Shown in pieces: positions 31,265-40,282 of a DNA stretch of 64,000 nt. A program made the translations under genes and the position numbers. This DNA comes from JAPXRI01 sp033813635 (GTDB lineage: Bacteria > Bacillota > Clostridia > Oscillospirales > QAMX01). Numbering within the stretch: position 1 is the first letter of the stretch; each line of letters begins with the position of its first letter. Where the stretch lies: the NCBI GenBank assembly GCA_033813635.1, contig JAPXRI010000012.1, forward strand, positions 3,292 to 67,291, read 5' to 3'. Under the pieces are notes generated by a model, which was not told the DNA's origin, did not search any database, and saw only the letters and a program-made list of their open reading frames with translations.

Positions 31265-34009
31265 GTGTTTAAATCGGAGACATTGGCTTTCGGGATCGAC
31301 GAAAAAGGCATTGCGCGGAATTTTTTATACCTCCCGGACGGTATTGAACTTATTGACAGGCGCGCGAAGCGCCCGTTTGCATCGGCCCGGATCGGCGGGG
31401 AAACCGTGAGACCGGATTCCGCCGTCTGCGGAGACAAAACGATAACACTGACATTTAGCGGGGAGAGCGCGGCAATCGGCGTGGAGATCGCGGAAGAATG
31501 CCTGATATTCAGGGTAAAATCATGTTCGGACGGGATTGAAAAGCTCGATTTCGCGGGCATGAGTTTTTCGCGAAACGCAAAAATCGCGGCGACGGGGCTT
31601 GCGCTGAACCTGAATACCGACGCTCTGGGCTTGCCGGGGGACTCTGCGGAAATCTGCGCCTACGGGTTCAGAGAGCTCGGCATAGCGGGCTGCGCGTTCG
31701 CGGTGACAGCCGCGCCGAGGGATAAGCTTTCGGAGGTTCTGCGGGCGATTACGGAAAAGTATACGGAGGGCATTCCTTTTTCGCGCACCGGCGGCGCGTT
31801 CGCCGCGGAAAACAGGGCCGTCAGGGGCTCCTATGTGTTCAATACGGACGGCATGACGGAGGAAAACGTCGGCGATTGGATTTCTCTCTGCCGCGCGCTG
31901 GGTGCGGAGCAGATCGATTTTCACGGCGGGCACTCCTTTCGCTTCGGCGACTGCGAGCCGAACCGCGAAATTTTCCCGGAGGGGAAGGCGTCGTTTAAAA
32001 AGGTGATCGACGCTCTGCATGCGGCAGGCATCCGGGCCGGCCTGCACGCTTACGCGCATTTCATCGACCCGTCGTCGTACCTCGTGACCCCCGTCCCGGA
32101 CAGAGGGCTGGCTGCGGCCCATCTGTTTACGCTGCGAAACGGCGTCGGCGCGGAGGATCATGAGCTGTTTTTCAATGAGGACACGGCGGAGCTGCACACA
32201 ATAACCGGCTTTTTTGTCAGGAACAGCGTGCTTCTGGCAATAGACGACGAAATCATCAGGTTTTCGGCAGTGAAAAAAGACGCCCCATTCGGCGTCTCCG
32301 GCTGCGAGCGCGGCGCGCTCGGGACGAAAGCGTCCCCACACAGCGCGGGAGCGGAGGTCAGGCATCTGAAATCCTGCTTCGGGCTGCTGGCACCCGATCA
32401 GAACTCGCCCCTTTTCACACGGGTTGCCGAGCTGACCGCGGCGATGTACGACGACTGCGGCTTCGATATGATGTATATGGACGCGCTGGACGGGGACGAT
32501 ATTTTCGCCGGCGGGGAATTTTCATGGCACTACGGCTCGAAATTCGTTTTCGAGGTGGTCAGGCGCGTGAAAAAGCCGCCGATTCTCGAGATGAGCACGA
32601 TGCACCACCATCTGTGGTATGTCCGCTCAAGGCTCGGCGCGTGGGACTGTCCGACCCGCGCCCACAAGATATTTCTGGATTCGCACAACGCCAGCAACAT
32701 CGCGATGAAAAACGCGTCGCTGCTGCCCCAGAACATCGGCTGGTGGGTCTACGGGAAGACCGACGAAAACGACATCAGCCTCGCGACGCGCATGTTTTCG
32801 GACGACTATGCCTACCTCTGCAGGCTGTCGCTTGTCAACGACTGGTCGCTCGCATACCTGCGCATGAGTCCGGAGGAGTATAAGAAAAGCGCCGAGCTTC
32901 GGAAGATCGCGGCGCAGATCAGAGGCTACGAGGCGCTTCGGCTCCAAAACAGCGTTCCGGAGGAGACGAAAAAGAAGCTCGCCGAATCGGAGTGCATCCT
33001 CAAAAACGGAGAGTTTTATCCGGTTAAATACATAAACAAAACGGCGGTCCCGGGGGAGCGCTTCACGGTGCATAACCCCTACCGGGAGCAGACACCGTTT
33101 GTCCGGATAGAAAATCTCGCCCGCAAAAACCGCGCCGCGAAAGGGAAGCTGATATTCGACCCGGAAAGGGATTTCGATAAGCTCAGAGTGATCGTGTCGA
33201 AAAACGTGAGGGCGGAGATCGCGAAAGCGGACGGGCGGCTGATTTTCAGCGCCGAGCAGCTCTCCGCCGGGGCGGGGTACGCGAGAATCGAGCTGAAGTA
33301 CGAAGGCGAAGACCTCGATATGTCCGGCCTTCACGTGCTGAACGTCACGGTCGCCGGTGACGGAAACGGGGAGGTCGTTGATTTTCAGCTGAAAAGCCCG
33401 AAGCACCTTATCAGCGGCTTCTGCGACAGGCTGGTCGACGTGGACTTCTCGGGCGAGCGGGAGTTTACGCTGATTGAAAACGACGCTGCCCGGATGGGCG
33501 AAAATCTCTGGCCGTTTTCCGGCGGAGGACACTATACGGCCGGTCCGGACGCGGAGGTTTTCGATATTCCGAACGAATCCGGCACATACAACGAATACGA
33601 ATGGTATGACTCGATGAAGGACGCCGGGATCTACCAGGTCGCGCGGGAAAAGCTTGTTTTAAGCCGCGTCCACAGCCTGTCGGTCTGGATAAACAATATG
33701 GTCCCGGGCAAAAAATACAAAATCGCGCTGGGAAAGATAAAGGCCTTCCCGGCGGTGAAAAACAGGGCCGCGGAGATCGGGATTATGTCTGGGGGCTCAG
33801 CGCTGACGCTCTCCGGGATCCCGGCGCTCGGCTACGCGGAAACCGGAATCGAAGAAGCCTGCTGCTTTGCGAACGACGGAAAAAGCGCGAGAACGGAGTT
33901 TTCCGGCGCGCTCCGGCTGAAAACCGGTGAAAACACGGTGGAGATCACCTGTAAAGACCCGCGCGCCAGGCTGAAGCTGACGTTCGGGTTTATCGGGGAG
34001 AAGATGTAG
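31265..34009 (+). CDS. Large putative glycoside hydrolase-like protein, family not recognised
   Basis: A 914-residue protein. An N-terminal beta-rich region (about 1-180) is followed by a TIM-barrel-like region (about 200-560). This includes EQIDFHGGHSFRFGDCEPN, AGIRAGLHAYAHFIDPSS and the acidic strand end DMMYMDALDGDD, a plausible catalytic Asp site. The rest is two or more beta-sandwich-like parts. Inside the barrel is a small inserted segment (DDEIIRFSAV, then CERGALGTKASPHSAGAEV) resembling a beta module usually seen in phage tail proteins. No signal peptide is seen. GTG 31265 is chosen because AGAAGGTG lies 7 bases upstream; TTG 31205 is weaker. Its neighbours are glycan enzymes, so a carbohydrate role is likely but not shown. 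Its 3' end overlaps ogt by 20 bases. Confidence 0.7.
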   Translation: MFKSETLAFGIDEKGIARNFLYLPDGIELIDRRAKRPFASARIGGETVRPDSAVCGDKTITLTFSGESAAIGVEIAEECLIFRVKSCSDGIEKLDFAGMSFSRNAKIAATGLALNLNTDALGLPGDSAEICAYGFRELGIAGCAFAVTAAPRDKLSEVLRAITEKYTEGIPFSRTGGAFAAENRAVRGSYVFNTDGMTEENVGDWISLCRALGAEQIDFHGGHSFRFGDCEPNREIFPEGKASFKKVIDALHAAGIRAGLHAYAHFIDPSSYLVTPVPDRGLAAAHLFTLRNGVGAEDHELFFNEDTAELHTITGFFVRNSVLLAIDDEIIRFSAVKKDAPFGVSGCERGALGTKASPHSAGAEVRHLKSCFGLLAPDQNSPLFTRVAELTAAMYDDCGFDMMYMDALDGDDIFAGGEFSWHYGSKFVFEVVRRVKKPPILEMSTMHHHLWYVRSRLGAWDCPTRAHKIFLDSHNASNIAMKNASLLPQNIGWWVYGKTDENDISLATRMFSDDYAYLCRLSLVNDWSLAYLRMSPEEYKKSAELRKIAAQIRGYEALRLQNSVPEETKKKLAESECILKNGEFYPVKYINKTAVPGERFTVHNPYREQTPFVRIENLARKNRAAKGKLIFDPERDFDKLRVIVSKNVRAEIAKADGRLIFSAEQLSAGAGYARIELKYEGEDLDMSGLHVLNVTVAGDGNGEVVDFQLKSPKHLISGFCDRLVDVDFSGEREFTLIENDAARMGENLWPFSGGGHYTAGPDAEVFDIPNESGTYNEYEWYDSMKDAGIYQVAREKLVLSRVHSLSVWINNMVPGKKYKIALGKIKAFPAVKNRAAEIGIMSGGSALTLSGIPALGYAETGIEEACCFANDGKSARTEFSGALRLKTGENTVEITCKDPRARLKLTFGFIGEKM

Positions 34010-34481
34010 GTGTGCCCGTTGTGCCTTCGGCGTTAGTTTTTTCCAGAGAGAGTATATATTCCTTCGCCGGGAGTCCTGCGGCGAAGCCGGTGAGCTTTCC
34101 GTTTTTGCCGACTATGCGGTGGCAGGGGATCATGATCAGGATCGGATTCCGGTTTAAAGCGCCGCCGACGGCGCGGCACATACGACTGTTTCCGAGAAGC
34201 GCCGCGATTTCGGCGTACGAAGCGGTGCCGCCGTAGGGGACGGAAGCGATTTTCTCCCAGACGGCGAGCTGAAACGGCGTCCCCCGCGGGTTCAGCGGGA
34301 TGTCAAAGGCGCGGCGCTTACCGGCGAAATACTCGCGCAGCTCGTCTATCGCGGCTCTGACCACTTCATTTTCGTTGATCGCGTAAAAGCGGCTGTTTAC
34401 CGTAATCCCTGTGACCGACGTCTTATCCGCACGGATCGTCAGATTTCCGATCGGGGATTTGCATATTCCGATATACTCCAT
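33990..34481 (-). CDS. ogt: Methylated-DNA-[protein]-cysteine S-methyltransferase
   Basis: A 163-residue suicide repair protein that removes methyl groups from O6-methylguanine. The acceptor Cys is in IPCHRIVG, preceded by the DNA-recognition helix containing NSRMCRAVGGALNRNP. The N-terminal domain is short, as in Ogt-type proteins. ATG 34481 (MEYIGICKSPIG) is preferred; an in-frame ATG at 34499 adds six residues. It converges on the preceding plus-strand gene and overlaps its last 20 bases. Confidence 0.93.
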   Translation of the reverse strand: MEYIGICKSPIGNLTIRADKTSVTGITVNSRFYAINENEVVRAAIDELREYFAGKRRAFDIPLNPRGTPFQLAVWEKIASVPYGGTASYAEIAALLGNSRMCRAVGGALNRNPILIMIPCHRIVGKNGKLTGFAAGLPAKEYILSLEKTNAEGTTGTPTSSPR

Positions 34482-34599
34482 TAAGAGGCCCCATTTCATA
34501 CATGCTTTGCAGCCATATTATATATGTGAATAAATAGATAACCGGCGTACTGTCCACGCCTGTATTATAGCTTAAAGACAAATTCGAGTAAAGGAGTTA

Positions 34600-36462
34600 A
34601 TGTTTGTGTATCAGCTTGAAAACGGGAAAATCAGCGTTTTCTACTCGCCGGAAACGGCCGAACTCAGCGTGAACTGCGGCGGAGAGATCTGGAGGTGGCT
34701 GAAAAGCCCGTTAATAACCCTCAAAAACGGCGCGGTTTTGTCCCTTTCCGGCGCAAAATGCGTCTCAAAAAGGTACGTTACGGGGACATGCAACGCCGTC
34801 CGCGCGACTTACTCCGGCTTTCCGGACTGCGATATAGCTCTACACACTCTCGTCGGCCTTGACGTCTCGGGCGGTATGCTGAGGTTCGAGGCGTGGCTTG
34901 ATAACGAGGAGGATTTCGAGGTCGATTCTCTCTCGTTCCCGGCGCCGTTTGATTTCGGGGCGGAGGAGGGCAGGGGCTATACCGTCCTCTCCCGCATGCA
35001 GGGGACCCTTATCCCGGCGAAATACGATTTTACGTTCAAACAGGAAAAACAGCCCGTGCTGGACCGGCCGAGCTACATGCCGATTTTCGGGCAGGTGAAA
35101 AACGGTACGGGGTATCTCGCTATATTCGACACGCCCTACGACTGTGCCTACGATATCGACCATACCTCGGGCGGCGACACGACAGTAACTCCGCTGTTTA
35201 TCCCGTCGCTCGAAAAAATCGGATACAGGCGGATTATGCTCTATTCGTTCGATAAAGACATGGATTACGTGAGAATGGCGAAGCTGTACAGGAAATATCT
35301 GAAAGAGCACGGGCAGCTCGTCACCCTTAAGCAGAAAATCGAGAAAAACCCGGGCGTGAAAAAAATTATCGGCGTGCCGATCGTCCATACCGGGATTGCC
35401 GTGCATATCCATGAAAAATCGCACTACTACACGCCGGGGAAGCCGGAAAAAAATGACTATTTCAACACGTTCGACTCCGTAGCGAAGCGGCTGGAGGCGC
35501 TGAAGGCCAAGGGCGTTAAAAAGGCCTACCTCCACCTGGACGGGTGGGGCAACCACGGGTACGACAACCTGCACCCCGACCCGTTCCCGCCCCACGAGGC
35601 CGCGGGCGGTGCGAAGGGCATGAAAGAGCTGCAGAAAACCTGTAAAAAGCTCGGCTACACCTTCGGGATACACGACCAATACCGGGACTACTATTACGAC
35701 GCGCCGACATTTACGTTTGACACCGCGCTCCAAAACGCCGACGGTTCTCACCCGTACTGCGATTACTGGTACGGCGGGCCGCACTCTTATCTCTGCCAGA
35801 TGCTCGCGCCGGAGTATGTTAAGCGAAATTACGACGAGTTCGAGAAGCTCGGCATTAAAATCGAAGGCGCGTATCTCGACGTTTACTCCGTCGCCGCGCC
35901 GGACCAGTGCTTCTCGCCGGAGCATCGTATGACAAGGCGAGACAGCGTCGATAAGCGGAATGAATGCTTCGAGATATTGAACGAAAGGGGCATTGTTCCG
36001 AGCTCGGAGGAGGCGGTCGGTCCGTATCTTAACTCAATCGCGCTCTGCCACCACGCGCCGTTCTTTATCGAGCCGCTCGGCGACGCACAAAAGGGCAGAG
36101 CAATCGGTGTCTGCATTCCGCTTTTGAACCTTGTCTACCACGACTGCATCGTGATTCCGTGGGACGGTGCGCTCAGCCGCAGGCACGGGGGCTGGGGCTG
36201 CCCGTACGACGAGTGGAGTTACCTATACGCCCTGCTAAACGGCGGAACGGTCTATGTGTCCCCCGAGGCGGACGAGGAGAGTCTTACTCGGGTAAACACC
36301 GCGACAGAGCTGCACGGGCGCGTGGGCATGCTGGAGATGACAAAACACGAATTTCTCGACGGCTATAAAAAACAGAAAACGACGTTCGCGGACGGGACGG
36401 AGGTCATTGTCGACTTCGAAAGCGACGGCTACGAGGTGAAATACCCGGAGCGCAGACGCTAA
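34600..36462 (+). CDS. GH129-like (GH101-related) glycoside hydrolase, possible alpha-N-acetylgalactosaminidase
   Basis: A 620-residue protein: an N-terminal beta-sandwich (about 1-250) and a TIM-barrel from about 265 with VKKAYLHLDGWGNHGYDNL and YTFGIHDQYRDYYYDAP. Candidate catalytic acids are Asp427 in EGAYLDVYSV and Glu470 in VPSSEEAVGP. The layout and motifs fit the GH101-related/GH129 group, which includes intracellular bifidobacterial enzymes acting on the mucin Tn antigen. The family call rests on recalled motifs and is not certain. No signal peptide is seen. AAAGGAG lies close to ATG 34600; GTG 34606 has better spacing. The 90-base region upstream is AT-rich without a clear promoter. 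Confidence 0.7.
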   Translation: MFVYQLENGKISVFYSPETAELSVNCGGEIWRWLKSPLITLKNGAVLSLSGAKCVSKRYVTGTCNAVRATYSGFPDCDIALHTLVGLDVSGGMLRFEAWLDNEEDFEVDSLSFPAPFDFGAEEGRGYTVLSRMQGTLIPAKYDFTFKQEKQPVLDRPSYMPIFGQVKNGTGYLAIFDTPYDCAYDIDHTSGGDTTVTPLFIPSLEKIGYRRIMLYSFDKDMDYVRMAKLYRKYLKEHGQLVTLKQKIEKNPGVKKIIGVPIVHTGIAVHIHEKSHYYTPGKPEKNDYFNTFDSVAKRLEALKAKGVKKAYLHLDGWGNHGYDNLHPDPFPPHEAAGGAKGMKELQKTCKKLGYTFGIHDQYRDYYYDAPTFTFDTALQNADGSHPYCDYWYGGPHSYLCQMLAPEYVKRNYDEFEKLGIKIEGAYLDVYSVAAPDQCFSPEHRMTRRDSVDKRNECFEILNERGIVPSSEEAVGPYLNSIALCHHAPFFIEPLGDAQKGRAIGVCIPLLNLVYHDCIVIPWDGALSRRHGGWGCPYDEWSYLYALLNGGTVYVSPEADEESLTRVNTATELHGRVGMLEMTKHEFLDGYKKQKTTFADGTEVIVDFESDGYEVKYPERRR

Positions 36463-36477
36463 AGCGGCGCGTTTGTA

Positions 36478-36506
36478 TTGACTTTCAACCCGGGAGTTTA
36501 TATAAT
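36478..36506 (+). promoter_or_regulatory. Promoter of the ThuA-like gene
   Basis: TTGACT, 17 bases, TATAAT. It begins 16 bases after the GH129-like stop codon and gives a leader of about 60 bases. Confidence 0.7.
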
Positions 36507-36573
36507 GATGACGGGTATACTATTCTCCGGTGCTTTATTTGGGTCAGAATTTTAATTTCAGGAGCTGGGATAA

Positions 36574-37293
36574 ATGATCAGAGTTACGATTTGGAACGAA
36601 TACCTTCACGAGCTAGAGGACGAAAAAGTGAAGGCCATGCACCCGGAAGGGATGCACAACACGCTGAAAAAAGCGCTTGCCTGCGACGATTTCGACATTA
36701 AAACCGCATGGCTTGAAAAAGACGCCGAACACGGGCTTTCGCAGGAGGTTCTGGACAACACCGACGTTCTGCTCTGGTGGGGACACGGAGCCCACGAAGC
36801 GGTGAAGGACGAGGTCGTAGACAGGGTTGTCGCCCGCGTGCAGGACGGCATGGGCTTCATTCCGCTGCACTCGTCCCATTACAGCAAGCCGTTCAGGAGA
36901 CTTATGGGCACGAAATGCAACCTGCACTGGCGCGATATCGGAGAAAAGGCGCATGTCTGGACCGTAGCGCCGTCGCATCCAATCGCCCAGGGCGTGCCGC
37001 TCGAATTTGAGCTGGCGGCCGAGGAGATGTACGGCGAGTATTTTGATATCCCGAAGCCGGACGATCTGATCTTCGTCACCTGGTATAAGGGGGGCAACAT
37101 CTTCCGCGGCGGCTGTACGTTTACCCGGGGCAACGGCAAGATTTTCTATTTCCATCCGGGCCACGAGACATACCCGAGCTTCTATAACCCGAACGTTGTC
37201 AAGATTATCAGCAACGGTATCCGCTGGGCCGCCCCGCCTGAAAAGAGAGATTTCAAGGGCGGAAGCTACGAGCTCCCGGTAGAACCGGTATAA
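36574..37293 (+). CDS. ThuA-like domain protein (trehalose-utilisation family)
   Basis: A 239-residue protein with the class I glutaminase-like fold of ThuA. Seen are VTIWNEYLHE at the start, the strand TDVLLWWGHGAHEAV, GFIPLHSSHYSKPFRRLMG and the closing YFHPGHETYPSFYNP. ThuA proteins take part in sugar utilisation (trehalose, 3-keto sugars or glycans), but their biochemical activity is poorly defined. AGGAG precedes ATG 36574. It has its own promoter and terminator. Confidence 0.85.
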   Translation: MIRVTIWNEYLHELEDEKVKAMHPEGMHNTLKKALACDDFDIKTAWLEKDAEHGLSQEVLDNTDVLLWWGHGAHEAVKDEVVDRVVARVQDGMGFIPLHSSHYSKPFRRLMGTKCNLHWRDIGEKAHVWTVAPSHPIAQGVPLEFELAAEEMYGEYFDIPKPDDLIFVTWYKGGNIFRGGCTFTRGNGKIFYFHPGHETYPSFYNPNVVKIISNGIRWAAPPEKRDFKGGSYELPVEPV

Positions 37294-37323
37294 GACAATT
37301 CCGAAAAAGGTAAAATTAATACA

Positions 37324-37365
37324 GGGCTGATGCAAACGCATATGCGTTTTACATCGGCCCGTTTT
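37324..37365 (+). terminator. Terminator between ThuA-like gene and convergent hydrolase gene
   Basis: A long stem (outer arms 37324-37332 and 37352-37360 plus an inner self-complementary AAACGCATATGCGTTT), followed by GTTTT. It probably serves both convergent genes. Confidence 0.75.
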
Positions 37366-37386
37366 ATGGCTGTGACAGAGAGCTTA

Positions 37387-38328
37387 TCAGCCGAGATGCT
37401 CCGCGATAAAGCTTCCAACTTCGCTCCACGCCGCGCGGGACTCCGGAAAATAGCTCCCGTAGAGCTGGAAATCGTGGAACATGCCGCGGTATACGGTGAG
37501 CCTGGCGTCAACGCCGGCTGCGAGGGCTTTTCTAAAGATCATTTCGGAATCGGACAGCAGTATTTCGCATGAACCGGCCTGCAGCAGAATCGGCGGAAAG
37601 CCGGTGAAATCGGCGTAGACCGGGGAGAGATATCTGTCGTGGAGCTCCGTGTTTCCGGCGTAGATCGTTGTCAGGCCTCCGCATCTGCCGGTTTTGTCAC
37701 GGCTCCGGCTGCCGAAGGTGGGGTCGTTTTTTAAGTTATGCTTATACGAGCTCCCCTCTCCGGCGAGGTCCGCCCACGGAGACATGCATACCACCGCGCG
37801 CGGAAGGGCACAGCCCTCGTCCCGCAGGCTTTCGGTCAGGGCGAGGGCGAGGTTGCCGCCGGCGCTGTCGCCGGCGACGGCGATATTTTCGGGTCTAAAG
37901 CCCCGTGCGAGCAGAAAATCCCAGGCGTTTCGCGCGTCGTCGAGCGCGGCGGGGTGGACATAGTCCGGCGCGGTCCGGTAATCCACCGTCAAAACCGAAG
38001 CGCCGCAGAGGCGGGCGTATTTCAGCGCGGAATTTCGGAAAATGTTTGTCATACCGACGACAAAGGAGCCCCCGTGGAGATGGAGAATTACCTTTCCCGG
38101 GTTGCCGCCGGGAGAGAGCAGTTCGGCGGAGCAGTTTTCAAGCGGGAACCTCTCAAGCTCAAAGCCTGGCAGGGCGGTCCACTTTGAATTCTTTTTCGTG
38201 AAATTGTTCATTAGGCGGAGCATTCTTTCGCCCCTGGCGAAAGGGAGACTCAGCGCCAGCCTGACGGTTTCGCGGGTGAGCCGGCCCGTAAACGACGCGC
38301 GCGCCTCGTTTTGATCCTTTTTCTTCAT
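37387..38328 (-). CDS. Alpha/beta hydrolase, hormone-sensitive-lipase type
   Basis: A 313-residue esterase-like protein. The oxyanion-hole motif is LHLHGGSFVVGM, the nucleophile elbow GDSAGGN, and the late part contains the Asp region ILLQAGSCEILLSDSEM and the His in MFHDFQLYG. These are the HSL/acetyl-esterase family hallmarks, so it probably hydrolyses short-chain esters such as acetylated sugars. No signal peptide is seen. It is a single gene with its start about 100 bases from the recA promoter. Confidence 0.9.
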   Translation of the reverse strand: MKKKDQNEARASFTGRLTRETVRLALSLPFARGERMLRLMNNFTKKNSKWTALPGFELERFPLENCSAELLSPGGNPGKVILHLHGGSFVVGMTNIFRNSALKYARLCGASVLTVDYRTAPDYVHPAALDDARNAWDFLLARGFRPENIAVAGDSAGGNLALALTESLRDEGCALPRAVVCMSPWADLAGEGSSYKHNLKNDPTFGSRSRDKTGRCGGLTTIYAGNTELHDRYLSPVYADFTGFPPILLQAGSCEILLSDSEMIFRKALAAGVDARLTVYRGMFHDFQLYGSYFPESRAAWSEVGSFIAEHLG

Positions 38329-38430
38329 TTTTTTTACCGCCGTTTTCTTTTATTCTACATTGTATTCTGGAATTTAGCAAGCGCGTTTAAGCCGCGGCGC
38401 GGCCGGATTGTGTAGACTTAACTTTCACAG

Positions 38431-38459
38431 TTGATTTTCGCTTATATATATAGTAAAAT
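38431..38459 (+). promoter_or_regulatory. recA promoter
   Basis: TTGATT, 17 bases, TAAAAT. No GAAC-N4-GTTC type LexA box is visible between 38330 and 38505. Confidence 0.6.
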
Positions 38460-38504
38460 AATATATATTGTACCAGCTTAATATCTGAAAGGGGCGGCAT
38501 ATCA

Positions 38505-39566
38505 ATGGAAAAAAAGAAAGCGCTTGAGACCGCGCTGGCTCAGCTTGAGAAGTCTTTCGGCAAGGGAACCGTTATGCGTCTGGGCGACAACGCGGCCATG
38601 AATGTCGCAGCAATCCCTACGGGCTCACTTTCGCTCGATCTTGCTCTGGGAATCGGAGGCGTTCCGAGAGGCAGAATCATTGAGATATACGGGCCGGAAT
38701 CCTCCGGCAAAACAACGGTCGCGCTGCATATCATCGCAGAGGCGCAGAAGCTAGGCGGCGAGGCGGCTTTTATCGACGCGGAGCACGCGCTTGACCCGGA
38801 ATACGCGCGGAGGCTCGGCGTCGATGTGGACAACCTGCTGGTTTCCCAGCCTGATTACGGCGAGCAGGCGCTCTCGATCGCCGAAGCGCTCGTCAACAGC
38901 GGCGCCCTCGACGTGATTGTCGTCGACTCGGTGGCCGCGCTCACGCCCAAGGCCGAGATTGACGGGAACATGGGCGATGCCTACGTCGGCGTGCTCGCGC
39001 GCCAGATGTCCCAGGCGATGAGAAAGCTCGCCGCGCCGATCTCAAGGTCGAACACGGTGGCGATTTTCATCAACCAGCTCCGTGAAAAAATCGGCGTAAT
39101 GTACGGTAACCCCGAGGTCACCACCGGCGGAAGAGCGTTGAAGTTCTACTCCAGCGTCCGGCTGGACGTCAGGAAAGTAGAGACGCTTAAGGCGGGCGGC
39201 GATATCATCGGCTCCCGCGTCAAGGTTAAGGTCGCGAAAAATAAGGTGGCTCCGCCGTTTAAAGAGGCCGAGTTCGATCTGATGTTCGGCACAGGGATCT
39301 CCAGACAGGGCGAGCTGGTCGACATGGGCGTCAAGCTCGGGCTTGTCACAAAGAGCGGCTCCTGGTTCAACATAGGCGAGACAAGGCTCGGACAGGGCAG
39401 GGACAACGCCAAAGAGTTTTTAAAGAACAATAAGGAAATAGCCGACAAGCTCGAAGCCGATATCAAGGAAAAAATCAAGGCGGGCGGGGCGCCTCTCAAC
39501 GATACCGCGAAGCCCTCCGCGGCGAAAGCCAGCGAGCCTGTGCTCGTTGAGGATTTTGAGGAGTAA
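38505..39566 (+). CDS. recA: Recombinase RecA
   Basis: A 353-residue RecA. Walker A GPESSGKTT, Walker B VIVVDSVAALTPKAEI, the mobile L2 region INQLREKIGVMYGNPEVTTG and the acidic C-terminal tail (VLVEDFEE) are all present. It drives homologous recombination and activates LexA self-cleavage where LexA exists. AAAGGGG precedes ATG 38505. recX follows after 2 bases. Confidence 0.98.
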   Translation: MEKKKALETALAQLEKSFGKGTVMRLGDNAAMNVAAIPTGSLSLDLALGIGGVPRGRIIEIYGPESSGKTTVALHIIAEAQKLGGEAAFIDAEHALDPEYARRLGVDVDNLLVSQPDYGEQALSIAEALVNSGALDVIVVDSVAALTPKAEIDGNMGDAYVGVLARQMSQAMRKLAAPISRSNTVAIFINQLREKIGVMYGNPEVTTGGRALKFYSSVRLDVRKVETLKAGGDIIGSRVKVKVAKNKVAPPFKEAEFDLMFGTGISRQGELVDMGVKLGLVTKSGSWFNIGETRLGQGRDNAKEFLKNNKEIADKLEADIKEKIKAGGAPLNDTAKPSAAKASEPVLVEDFEE

Positions 39567-39568
39567 TT

Positions 39569-40195
39569 TTGGAAGGCGCAATCATCGAGTCCGTCTCCGT
39601 TTCAAAGAGGGGCGGAAGGCTTTTGCTAAAGCTCAGCGACGGGCGGATTCTGCGTGTCGATAAAAAAGCAACGCTCGGCTGCGCGGTTACCGAGGGGATG
39701 TGGCTTTCTGAAGAGCAGATCGCGGAGCTCTCAAAGCACAGCGGGCTTTCCGCCGACGAGAGCGCGGCGATAATCCTCGCGAGAAGGCAGTACTCCGTCA
39801 GCGAACTATCAAAAAAGCTGGAGGAAAAAGGCTATACCGAGGATGAAATCGCCTCCGCCGTGGAAAAATTGAAGAGCGGCGGTTTTCTGGACGACGAGAG
39901 CTACGCTCTCGAGGTCGTTTCGTACGTTTCGTCAAGGCTTTTATCCCGCAGAGCGGCGATGGCCGAGCTCTTCAAGCGCGGCGTCGACCGGGAGACCGCC
40001 AATAGCGCGGTCGGGCGGATGCCCTCGGACACCGATACGGCGGTTTTACTGATAAAGCGAAAGTTCGGCCCCGGCGCGGCGGAGAGCCGCGAGTCGAGAG
40101 CTAAGATTTATACATATCTCCGGGGAAAAGGCTTTTCAAGCGGGGATATTTCGGACGCGCTGTACCGCATCTCAAGCGGCGAGGCGGATATCTGA
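39569..40195 (+). CDS. recX: Regulatory protein RecX
   Basis: A 208-residue all-helical RecA modulator with the three-helix repeats typical of RecX (ILARRQYSVSELSKKLEEKG, GFLDDESYALEVVSY). An N-terminal beta-rich extension of about 50 residues is common in Firmicutes. The start is TTG 39569, placed so that GAGGAG at the end of recA serves as its ribosome binding site. It is translationally coupled to recA. Confidence 0.92.
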   Translation: MEGAIIESVSVSKRGGRLLLKLSDGRILRVDKKATLGCAVTEGMWLSEEQIAELSKHSGLSADESAAIILARRQYSVSELSKKLEEKGYTEDEIASAVEKLKSGGFLDDESYALEVVSYVSSRLLSRRAAMAELFKRGVDRETANSAVGRMPSDTDTAVLLIKRKFGPGAAESRESRAKIYTYLRGKGFSSGDISDALYRISSGEADI

Positions 40196-40282
40196 CTATT
40201 TTTTTGTGAAAACAGCGTGATAATTGCTTTACACGCGGAAATCAATGTGCCGCAGGAGCGGCGGAACGGAGACTGTTTTTTT

